From Sphingomonas turrisvirgatae (lineage in GTDB: Bacteria; Pseudomonadota; Alphaproteobacteria; Sphingomonadales; Sphingomonadaceae), in contig NZ_MDDS01000009.1 of assembly GCF_001721295.1 (NCBI RefSeq), forward strand, positions 19,027-83,026: a DNA stretch of 64,000 nt. Reading direction: 5' to 3'. The position numbers were made by a program, and so were the translations under genes. The notes below the pieces were generated by a model. The model saw nothing but the letters and a program-made list of their open reading frames with translations, ran no database searches and was not told the origin of the DNA. Below are positions 18,961 to 25,242 of the stretch, piece after piece (the first letter of the stretch is position 1; each line of letters starts with the position of its first letter).

Positions 18961-19743
18961 ATGGCCAGCGCGCCGCAGACTCAAGGTCTTCCGCTCTTCT
19001 ACAACGACCTGCAGCCGCTTTCGAGCGAACTGCACGCCAACTACAAGATTCGCCGCGCCGATGCTGCCCCCTTCATGGCGCGGCAGCATGCGGTGCCGCT
19101 GACGGTCGAGGAATTCCCGCTGGTGCAGCGGTTCATGCCGATCGTGTTCTCGGTCGGCGACGATCCCGTGCCGCTGGCGCTGATGGGCCTGAACGAAGGC
19201 GTGAACGTCTTTTTCGACGCCGAAGGTCGTCTGCGGGATCAGGCCCAGGCCTTCTATGTTCCGGCCTATGTCCGCCGCTATCCGTACATGCTGGCGCGGC
19301 TGCGTCCGGATGCCGAGGAATTGTCGCTGTGCTTCGACCCGAACTCCGAGACGATCGGCGAGTTCGAGGACGGCGAGCCGCTGTTCGCCGACGGCAAGCC
19401 GACCGAACTGGTCCAGCAAGTGCTGAAATTCAACGAGGATTTCGAGATCGCAGGCCAGAAGACCACTGCCTTCGTCAAGGAACTCAAGGACCTTGGTCTG
19501 TTGATGGACGGCGAAGTGTCGATCGCGCCTGACGGGGCCGAGCAGCCCTATATCTATCGCGGCTTTCAGATGATCGACGAGAACAAGCTGAACGAGATGC
19601 GCGGCGACCAGCTGCGCAAGATCGTTCAGAACGGCATGCTGCCGCTGATCTACGCGCATCTCTTCTCGCTCGGCCTGATGCGTGAAATCTTCGCGCGCCA
19701 GCTGGACCAGGGCGCCGTAGCGCCGCTTCAGCCGGCGGCCTGA
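18961..19743 (+). CDS. SapC family protein
   Basis: This is a 260-residue protein of the SapC family, whose function is not established. It is named after a Campylobacter S-layer locus, but alphaproteobacterial members lack the S-layer context. Typical stretches are FYVPAYVRRYPYMLARL, SLCFDPNS and the C-terminal MRGDQLRKIVQNGMLPLIYAHLFSL. No signal peptide is visible. The start ATG 18961 follows CAGGAGATTT, a good ribosome site. A hairpin terminator follows at 19774. It is monocistronic by layout. Confidence 0.9.
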   Translation: MASAPQTQGLPLFYNDLQPLSSELHANYKIRRADAAPFMARQHAVPLTVEEFPLVQRFMPIVFSVGDDPVPLALMGLNEGVNVFFDAEGRLRDQAQAFYVPAYVRRYPYMLARLRPDAEELSLCFDPNSETIGEFEDGEPLFADGKPTELVQQVLKFNEDFEIAGQKTTAFVKELKDLGLLMDGEVSIAPDGAEQPYIYRGFQMIDENKLNEMRGDQLRKIVQNGMLPLIYAHLFSLGLMREIFARQLDQGAVAPLQPAA

Positions 19744-19773
19744 CCGCCCACTACCTTCGGCTATGTTGAAATC

Positions 19774-19815
19774 GGCCCGTGCGCCGCCATGTGGCAGGCG
19801 CGCGGGCCTTTTCTT
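19774..19815 (+). terminator. Rho-independent terminator after SapC gene
   Basis: A GC-rich stem beginning GGCCCGTGCGCC at 19774 pairs with GGCGCGCGGGCC ending at 19808, followed by TTTTCTT. It stands 30 bp after the SapC stop codon, in the right orientation. Confidence 0.8.
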
Positions 19816-19875
19816 GCAGGCTGCTGATGCGATCGTCCGCACTGATGCTCGGCTCGTCGCATTTCGCGATGTGGC

Positions 19876-19904
19876 CTTGAAGCCACGGTCAAGCCCTCCT
19901 ATAT
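19876..19904 (+). promoter_or_regulatory. Sigma-70-type promoter for the candidate sRNA
   Basis: CTTGAA (19876-19881) and CTATAT (19899-19904) are separated by 17 bp, close to the alphaproteobacterial housekeeping consensus CTTGAC-N17-CTATAT. A start would fall near 19911-19913, just before the structured RNA. Confidence 0.65.
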
Positions 19905-19911
19905 CCAGTTT

Positions 19912-20017
19912 AGTACGGTTTCGTGTCCCCCCTTTCGCGGAACCGTGCGGCACGCCCTCGGGCGTGTCTCCTCCCTGAACCTAGGCCGCCCGGTGGAAAC
20001 ATCGGGCGGTTTTTTTT
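19912..20017 (+). ncRNA. Candidate anti-SD-type small RNA (suhB/mmgR-like)
   Basis: This is a roughly 105-nt RNA with its own promoter and terminator. Hairpin 1 is CACGCC-CTCG-GGCGTG (19951-19966). It is followed by the unpaired stretch CTCCTCCCTGAAC (19968-19980), which contains the anti-Shine-Dalgarno-like CCUCC. The 3' end is a 10-bp stem with a GAAA tetraloop (19986-20009) and eight T residues. This order of hairpin, CUCCUCCC loop and intrinsic terminator is that of the alphaproteobacterial suhB/mmgR (alpha-r8) sRNA family, as I recall it. No reading frame with codon bias covers this stretch on either strand. The family name needs a covariance-model search. Confidence 0.65.
19986..20017 (+). 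terminator. Intrinsic terminator of the sRNA
   Basis: CCGCCCGGTG and CATCGGGCGG pair around GAAA, followed by T8 at 20010-20017. It points toward the convergent hydrolase gene, whose stop is at 20029, so transcripts are separated here. Confidence 0.85.
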
Positions 20018-20028
20018 GCTTGCTCGCG

Positions 20029-20871
20029 CTATTCGGCAGCGGCGGCGAGCGGCATCGCTTCGTCCGCCACGGCATCCACGATGCGGCGCAGCAGCGCTGC
20101 GGTGGCGCCGAAGCCTGAGCCCACCGCGTCGCGCTTGCGATCGAGATAGAGGGTGCGGTCGATCTCGATCTGGATGGCATGCAGGCCGCGCGCCGGATCG
20201 GCATGACGGTCAAGGATGTGGCCACCGGCATAGGGCGTGTTGACCGCGGTGCGCATGCGCGCGGCATGCGCCACGCCTTCGATCCTCGCGACGAAGCGGC
20301 TGGCAGCCGAGCGGCCGAAGCGGTCGCCGATCACGATGCGGGCGCTGCCTGTCGCGAGCGGTGGCATCGAATGGATATCGAGCAGGACCGCGACGCCGAA
20401 GCGTGCGTGGGCCGCTGCGAGCAATCCGGCCAGCGCGGTGTGGTAGGGGCGGTGGTCATGCTCGATCCGCGCGCGAATCTCTTCGTCGGCGAAGCGCCGT
20501 CGCCACAGTTCGGCACCGCTCACGCGGCGCGGCACAAGGCCCAGGCCGCTGCGCAGTTTCGGCGATAGTGCCCCCTCAGGCAGGATCGCAGCGCCTTCAT
20601 CCACGCGTGAGTCGCGCTCATGCTCCGCGCGGTTGAGGTCGATCCAGGCGCGCGCGCGCTGTGCGACCAGCAGCGTCTCGCTGCCCAAGGCCGCAAGCGC
20701 CAGCGTATCGGCATGGCGATCCTCCAATGGCAGCAGCGCAGCAAGCGGCAAGCGGGACGCCGCGCGCAGCGGTAGCGGATAGTCGCGCCCGGCATGCGGC
20801 ACGGAAAGGACGACGGGGGAAACCGGATCGGCCGGGCCATGCAGGCTGAAGGACGGATCACCGGCAGTCAC
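20029..20871 (-). CDS. N-formylglutamate amidohydrolase family protein
   Basis: This is a 280-residue hydrolase of the N-formylglutamate amidohydrolase (HutG/FGase) family, which removes formate from N-formyl-L-glutamate at the end of one histidine degradation route. Characteristic stretches are VVLSVPHAGRDYP near the start, LPLEDRHADTLA, the DLNRAEHERDSR region and LDIHSMPP, whose His and Asp are probable metal ligands. The other hut genes are not in the window, so a histidine role is not proven. The cpdR gene is divergently placed about 140 bp away, an arrangement I recall from other alphaproteobacteria. Confidence 0.9.
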   Translation of the reverse strand: MTAGDPSFSLHGPADPVSPVVLSVPHAGRDYPLPLRAASRLPLAALLPLEDRHADTLALAALGSETLLVAQRARAWIDLNRAEHERDSRVDEGAAILPEGALSPKLRSGLGLVPRRVSGAELWRRRFADEEIRARIEHDHRPYHTALAGLLAAAHARFGVAVLLDIHSMPPLATGSARIVIGDRFGRSAASRFVARIEGVAHAARMRTAVNTPYAGGHILDRHADPARGLHAIQIEIDRTLYLDRKRDAVGSGFGATAALLRRIVDAVADEAMPLAAAAE

Positions 20872-21012
20872 GTGTTCACCCTATGCGTCGGCGCGCAAGC
20901 GCGCAACGCAAGTCGCGCGACGGTTCGGCTGGAAAATCTTAAGCCATTCGCGCATAAGCAGTCGCGCGGGGTTCCGTGGGGGGACGGCGCCGGGCCGGCA
21001 TTTGGGGTGGCG

Positions 21013-21390
21013 ATGATCAGGATACTTCTGGCCGAGGACGACAAGGTCATGCGCGAGTATCTGACGCGCGCGCTCGAGCGTTCAGGCTATGCCGTCAGCG
21101 CGGTCGATCGCGGCACCGCGGCGCTGCCGCTGATCGAAACCGAACGCTTCGATCTGCTGCTCACCGACATCGTGATGCCCGAGATGGACGGGATCGAACT
21201 GGCGCAAAAGGCCAGCGCGATCGCACCCGACATGCGCGTCATGTTCATCACCGGTTTTGCGGCGGTGACGCTTCGCGCAGGCAAGCAGATGCCCGACGCG
21301 CGCGTACTGTCCAAACCATTCCACTTGCGTGACCTGGTGCTCGAGGTCGATCGGATGTTCGAGGTCGAACAGGTGCCAAGCCGAAATTAG
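21013..21390 (+). CDS. cpdR: Single-domain response regulator CpdR
   Basis: This is a 125-residue stand-alone receiver with no output domain. The acidic pocket is EDD (residues 8-10), the phosphorylation site is Asp52 in LLLTDIVMPEMDG, and the conserved Lys101 lies in LSKPFHLRDLV. The stretch RVMFITGFAAVTL and the C-terminal LSKPFHLRDLVLEVDRMF match CpdR, which in Caulobacter controls ClpXP positioning and cell-cycle protein turnover downstream of the CckA-ChpT relay. The start ATG 21013 gives the family length; a longer open frame to 20794 overlaps the divergent gene and has no homologous sequence. Confidence 0.9.
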   Translation: MIRILLAEDDKVMREYLTRALERSGYAVSAVDRGTAALPLIETERFDLLLTDIVMPEMDGIELAQKASAIAPDMRVMFITGFAAVTLRAGKQMPDARVLSKPFHLRDLVLEVDRMFEVEQVPSRN

Positions 21391-21465
21391 TCGCCAAACC
21401 GCGCTTGCAAGGCTCACCGCCCCCCGCTAAAGCGCCGCTTCCCAAGATTCGCCGCAAGGCGCAGT

Positions 21466-21540
21466 GGGCGTGTAGCTCAGTGGTAGAGCACTGTGTTGAC
21501 ATCGCAGGGGTCGCAAGTTCAATCCTTGCCACGCCCACCA
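21466..21540 (+). tRNA. tRNA-Val (anticodon GAC)
   Basis: This is a 75-nt tRNA with encoded CCA. The acceptor stem GGGCGTG pairs with CACGCCC. The anticodon arm is CTGTG-TTGACAT-CGCAG, so the anticodon is GAC. The T arm is GCAAG-TTCAATC-CTTGC. All four arms fold without a mismatch except one G-T pair. Confidence 0.97.
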
Positions 21541-21542
21541 TT

Positions 21543-21578
21543 AAAACCCCGCAATCCTGATGGATTGCGGGGTTTTTT
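21543..21578 (+). terminator. Rho-independent terminator of tRNA-Val
   Basis: A perfect 13-bp stem (AACCCCGCAATCC / GGATTGCGGGGTT) with a TGAT loop is followed by T residues. It begins immediately after the tRNA CCA end. Confidence 0.9.
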
Positions 21579-21661
21579 GATGCCCGGGTTCCGGAGCCAA
21601 CACAGACACCTGGGCGAAGCCTGGGTGGATCGCCTCAGCTATGCCGATCATAGCGCCGTTA

Positions 21662-21817
21662 TCAGCCGTCCGACCGGGCTTCCATGGGGTCGAACAGCCA
21701 AGCCGCCCCGTGCTCATTTGCTTCTCGCATATCGTCGATGAAGGCGCGGACGACGGGTGCAACCTCGCGCCGGCTGGGAAACATCAAGCTAACGGGGAGC
21801 CGCGAGTGACCATGCCG
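21662..21817 (-). pseudogene. 3' remnant of a LysR-family regulator gene
   Basis: The minus strand encodes about 50 residues ending HGAAWLFDPMEARSDG. They contain RLPVSLMFPSRREVAPVVR followed by AFIDDMREA, which is the standard C-terminal end of LysR effector domains (P-x-S-x-x-x-P-S-R ... VRAFIDxL). No LysR HTH or upstream effector half is present; the TetR gene takes up the space at 21853 and beyond. The rest of 21579-21852 shows nothing else. I read it as a gene cut down by deletion, possibly a former neighbour regulator of the SDR gene. Confidence 0.6.
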
Positions 21818-21852
21818 GCAGAATATGTGGGGCGAGCAGCGCCCGGAATCGC

Positions 21853-22518
21853 TCAGTGCCTCCTGGCAGACGCAACAATCTCGTCCCATCCGGCCATGGC
21901 GAGTTCGGCGGATGCTTGCAGCTCCGCCCGATCGGCCCCGTCACGAGCCCGGATCGCCATGCCGCTCTGCACCGTCTGCACAAAGCGCGCGAGCTTGGCG
22001 ACATCGACGGATTCTGGCAGCTCGCCCTCTGCGACGGCCTGCTCCAGCCGCGCAGCGAGCACATCGAACGCGCCCCCGCGCGTCCTTCGCATCAGCAATT
22101 CAAGCTCGGCGTGGCTTTCGCTGCCAACCGTTCCCAATGTAGCCATGCAGCCGTGTGGCAGGTCGCAGTCAGACCCGGTCATCGCGGCCGCCGAATCCAG
22201 GAGGTAGGCCCGGACTGCATCGCGAGCCGTCGCCGCCTCACGAAAGCGTCCGAGCACCAGATGCTCATAGGTAGCGGAGTAGCAGCGAAGTGCCTCGGCG
22301 TAGAGTTCGTCCTTGGACCCGAACGCAGCATAAAGGCTCTTTACCCCGATGCCCAAAGCCTCTGTCAGGTCTGCAATCGACGTCGCCTCATAGCCTTTGA
22401 CCCAGAACAGCTTCATCGCCCGGGTTAGCGCGACATCGCGGTCGAATGCACGCGGCCGCCCGCGCCCCCGGGGGGCCGTATCCACCGCATCGGGCAGCCG
22501 GGAGTCATATTTTTCCAT
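21853..22518 (-). CDS. TetR family transcriptional regulator
   Basis: This is a 221-residue one-component repressor. The N-terminal DNA-binding domain (about residues 20-75) reads RGRPRAFDRDVALTRAMKLF, then TSIADLTEALGIGVKSLYAAFGSKDELY. The C-terminal domain is of the YxaF/AcrR C-type that binds small lipophilic ligands, with CDLPHGCMATLGTVG carrying two cysteines that might sense electrophiles. It is divergent from the SDR gene across a 72-bp gap with a dyad operator, so autoregulation and SDR control are likely. Confidence 0.92.
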   Translation of the reverse strand: MEKYDSRLPDAVDTAPRGRGRPRAFDRDVALTRAMKLFWVKGYEATSIADLTEALGIGVKSLYAAFGSKDELYAEALRCYSATYEHLVLGRFREAATARDAVRAYLLDSAAAMTGSDCDLPHGCMATLGTVGSESHAELELLMRRTRGGAFDVLAARLEQAVAEGELPESVDVAKLARFVQTVQSGMAIRARDGADRAELQASAELAMAGWDEIVASARRH

Positions 22519-22519
22519 T

Positions 22520-22576
22520 GATCACTGTATAAATCGCTTGACGCAACACGCAAGCCTTCCAATTAATCCAGTGATC
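22520..22576. promoter_or_regulatory. TetR operator half-sites and SDR promoter
   Basis: GATCACTG (22520-22527) and its exact reverse complement CAGTGATC (22569-22576) flank the divergent intergenic space. Between them lie TTGACG (22538-22543) and, 17 bp later, AATTAA (22561-22566), a usable promoter for the SDR gene. The half-sites are 41 bp apart, so they may be two separate sites rather than one operator. Confidence 0.5.
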
Positions 22577-22590
22577 GATGCATAAAGGAA

Positions 22591-23337
22591 ATGATCATGA
22601 CGGATCTTGCTGGTAAACGTGCCCTGGTGACCGGTGGCTCGCGAGGCATCGGCGCTGCAATCGCCCTCGCGCTTGCCGACAAAGGGGCGGATGTCGCCCT
22701 CACATTTCAGAATTCCCCGGACCGCGCTCGTGCGGTCGTGGACTCGATCGAAAAACTCGGCCGGCGGGCTGTGGCCATCCAGGCCGATAGTGGCGATCCG
22801 GTCGCGGTCAGGCAGGCGGTCGAGGAAGCCGTCGCCGCCCTGGGTGGGCTGGATATTCTGGTGAACAACGCGGGTATCGCGCTCTACAACACGATCGCTG
22901 ACTTCAAGGTCGAGGATATCGATGCGCTGTTCGCGGTGAACGTGCGTGGGACGATCATTGCGACCCAGGCGGCCATTCCGCATCTTGGCGCTGGCGGTCG
23001 TGTGATCAGCATCGGTTCGGCCGGGGCAGAGCGTATCGTCGGCTCGCCGGGCACGGTCTATTATATGACCAAGTCCGCGCTGCAGTCGTTCACTCGTGGG
23101 CTCGCTCAGGAGCTGGGCCCAAGGGACATCACGGCTAATCTGGTTCAGCCGGGTTCGACCGACACGGATATGAACCCGGCGGATGGTGAAAGCGCCGATT
23201 ATCAGCGCAGTCTTACCCCGCTTGGCCGCTTCGGCTCGCCGGCGGATATCGCCGCCGCTGTAACGTTCCTCGCGAGTCCGGCCGCCAGGCACATCACCGG
23301 CACGGCCATCACGATCGATGGCGGCTTGCTCGCGTAA
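22591..23337 (+). CDS. SDR family oxidoreductase (FabG-like)
   Basis: This is a 248-residue classical short-chain dehydrogenase. The NADP-binding turn is TGGSRGIG, the NNAG motif is LVNNAGIA, and the catalytic residues are the Ser in SIGSAG with Tyr and Lys in YYMTKSAL. The C-terminal GRFGSPADIAAAVTFLAS and ITIDGG are standard. The physiological carbonyl substrate is unknown; genes of this type divergent from TetR regulators usually handle reactive carbonyls. Two possible starts (22591 and 22597) share AAAGGA; 22597 has the better spacing. Confidence 0.92.
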   Translation: MIMTDLAGKRALVTGGSRGIGAAIALALADKGADVALTFQNSPDRARAVVDSIEKLGRRAVAIQADSGDPVAVRQAVEEAVAALGGLDILVNNAGIALYNTIADFKVEDIDALFAVNVRGTIIATQAAIPHLGAGGRVISIGSAGAERIVGSPGTVYYMTKSALQSFTRGLAQELGPRDITANLVQPGSTDTDMNPADGESADYQRSLTPLGRFGSPADIAAAVTFLASPAARHITGTAITIDGGLLA

Positions 23338-23357
23338 TACTCGGAAAGGAGAGTCAG

Positions 23358-23411
23358 ATGAAAACGGCGATCCATGATGCTTCGAGCATGGCGAGGCAGC
23401 TCGCTAGCTAG
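23358..23411 (+). pseudogene. 17-codon truncated reading frame after the SDR gene
   Basis: A good ribosome site (AAAGGAG at 23345-23351) precedes ATG 23358, but the frame stops after MKTAIHDASSMARQLAS at GCTAGCTAG. It looks like the first codons of a lost gene rather than a functional peptide. A real leader peptide is not excluded. Confidence 0.35.
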
Positions 23412-24145
23412 CCCTTGGCGACCGGTGCGCGTTCTGCGTTTCCTCCATCGTCGTTGCGAGCTGCGTAGGGCGGTCAGTCACGGGTGTGTTTTCACGGCGT
23501 GAACCCGTTCGGATCGGGAGCAGTTCCTTGACCAGCAAGGCCGAAGGCGCAGATAAGATCGGTGTCGGGATCGTCGGGGCGAGCGCCAGTCGCGGCAGTG
23601 CCAGCGTCGCCCACATCCCGGCCATCTCGGTGATCTCGCGATTACCCGCCGTCGCGGGCAAAAGCCGGCTCAACGCTTGGCCGTCTCCGCTGATTATGTG
23701 ACAGGCCCCGCGGGGCTCGGCCCCGCCGCGGCGAGCGTTGCCCGCCTGTATGCGCAGTTCGCCGTCGATCTCGAGGATGGAACATCCCAAGTTCCGGATT
23801 TTCGATATCGCGGCTTCCCGACATCAGGTTCTGGACGCCATATCGAGAGCATCCGAAACCGGCCGCCGCCAGGATCAACCCGGTTTCGGGCGATAGTCCT
23901 GACCGATCTGTTTGGGGACGAGCCGGCCGCCCAATTGACGGCGCTTGATGCGATGTGCCGAACGCGACTATGTATATCTGCATGCGCTCCGACGCTTGCC
24001 CCAGCCATCTCGTGACCGCGGTCCAGCGGCTCGACGGCGCGCGCCGGGCCTTTTGCATTCGAATTAGCGCCGCCCGCGGCTTCTGACCCGGGCTGACTCA
24101 CGCTAGCGCATCTTGCGCGCCGCACCTCGAATGCGAGCTTTTTCT
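23412..24145. other. Stretch without a supported gene
   Basis: Several overlapping frames of 80-140 codons exist on both strands here, but none shows a recognisable domain, ribosome site or consistent codon bias. One short frame on the plus strand at about 23780 (MEHPKFRIFDIAASRHQVLD) is interrupted after some 40 codons. Together with the LysR remnant and the truncated frame on either side of TetR/SDR, this suggests decayed DNA. Confidence 0.5.
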
Positions 24146-24454
24146 ATGCCGACTTCTCTTCGTGACGGCCTTGCGCCGCGCAATGTACATGTGACCGCCG
24201 CCTGTGCCGCTCCCGCCCTGCAAATCCAGGGCGTGACCGATCTTAGCCCGCAGGCATTTCCCCGGGTGCTGGACCGGCTGCTGGTGCTGGGTGGCGTGCC
24301 GCTTTCGATCAGCTATCTGCGTCGCCCCTGGTCGGGGCGTTTCGAGCTGTACATCGACGGATTGAGCGGGATGGACGCGGCACTGATCAGCGCACGGCTA
24401 TCGGCCATGCCAAGCGTGCGGGCGATCCGGATCTGCCACCTCGCCCCGGTCTAG
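24146..24454 (+). CDS. Small hypothetical protein with ACT-like pattern
   Basis: This is a 102-residue product starting at ATG 24146 (an alternative ATG lies at 24131). The core reads as beta-alpha-beta-beta-alpha-beta (LQIQGVTDLSPQAFPRVLDR, VPLSISYLRR, FELYIDGL, MDAALISARLSAM, VRAIRICHL), as in small ACT domains that bind amino acids (compare IlvH/IlvM). No glycine turn typical of amino-acid-binding ACT domains is clear, so ligand binding is uncertain. It converges with the XRE-cupin gene. Confidence 0.5.
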   Translation: MPTSLRDGLAPRNVHVTAACAAPALQIQGVTDLSPQAFPRVLDRLLVLGGVPLSISYLRRPWSGRFELYIDGLSGMDAALISARLSAMPSVRAIRICHLAPV

Positions 24455-24470
24455 AGGGGCGAAGCAGCGC

Positions 24471-25103
24471 TCAGGCAGCCGCCTCGCCGTGCAGGTTCAT
24501 GAGCGAATCCATCAGGCCATCATCGGCGCTGGAACACACGCCAAGGACGAGTGCCTCGTCATATCCGTCGGCGACGACATAGGCGTGCCCCATCTGCGAA
24601 TCGATGTAGATCCCCTCGCCAACGTCGAGGACGACCGGATCGTAGAATTCCGTATGGACCACGATCCGCCCCTCGATCACATAGATGAACTCCTCGCCTG
24701 GATGCCGGACCAGGTCGCCGAACTCGTCCGTGCTGTGCGCCCGGATGCGCGTGATCAGCGGGATCATGAGCTTCCGCCGAAGATCGGTGCACAGATAGTT
24801 GTAGTCGTAATTGGGCGTGTTGACGCGAACCGCCTGGCTCATCCGCCCCAAACTACGGCGCCCAGTAACGCGGGGCACGTCGTCCGAACCCTCGGCGAAC
24901 AGATCGGACATTCGGATGTTCAGCCGACGGCTCAGCTGCTGAAGCTTGTCGTAGCTGAGTGTCAGCCGGTCATGTTCGACCTTTGACAGGGTGGACACGG
25001 GTATCCCCGACTTCACGCTCATTTCCTTGAGCGTCCAGCCCTGGCGCGAACGGATCCCACGCATGACAGCGCCTAAGGTCGGCGGTGTTGAACTGGTGGC
25101 CAT
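24471..25103 (-). CDS. XRE family regulator with C-terminal cupin domain
   Basis: This is a 210-residue one-component regulator. The helix-turn-helix is at about 13-68 (GIRSRQGWTLKEMSVKSGIP, then STLSKVEHDRLTLSYDKLQQLS), and the cupin is at about 120-195 (HPGEEFIYVIEGRIVVHTEF and GEGIYIDSQMGHAYV). This is the PuuR-like type in which the cupin binds a small metabolite. It is divergent from the serine hydrolase gene at 25243, and a promoter motif lies in the gap that recurs before the TonB receptor gene. I infer that it controls both units and responds to an amino acid or peptide product. Confidence 0.92.
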   Translation of the reverse strand: MATSSTPPTLGAVMRGIRSRQGWTLKEMSVKSGIPVSTLSKVEHDRLTLSYDKLQQLSRRLNIRMSDLFAEGSDDVPRVTGRRSLGRMSQAVRVNTPNYDYNYLCTDLRRKLMIPLITRIRAHSTDEFGDLVRHPGEEFIYVIEGRIVVHTEFYDPVVLDVGEGIYIDSQMGHAYVVADGYDEALVLGVCSSADDGLMDSLMNLHGEAAA

Positions 25104-25122
25104 CAGTAAATTCGATTCCGGT

Positions 25123-25153
25123 TTGACAATTCTCTAATCAGGATCATTATGTC
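25123..25153 (+). promoter_or_regulatory. Promoter/operator element, copy 1
   Basis: The element starts TTGACAATTCTCT, continues AATCAGGATCATTATGTC, and matches the element at 28254-28284 in 25 of 31 positions. TTGACA and ATTATG are 17 bp apart, so it includes a likely promoter for the gene at 25243 (89 bp downstream). The conservation between -35 and -10 exceeds what a promoter needs and suggests an operator. Confidence 0.7.
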
Positions 25154-25242
25154 CCTATTGGGCTGCTACACGTGACATATCGATAATCGGTCTGGCCTTT
25201 AGTCGCAACTGTCGGGCGTGAGCGAAACGGGGAGACGGTGCT

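Noticed and set aside
23404..24125. Overlapping minus-strand frames of 128-143 codons after the SDR gene.
   Set aside because: No ribosome site, no domain, low codon bias and mutual overlap; listed as a stretch without a supported gene.
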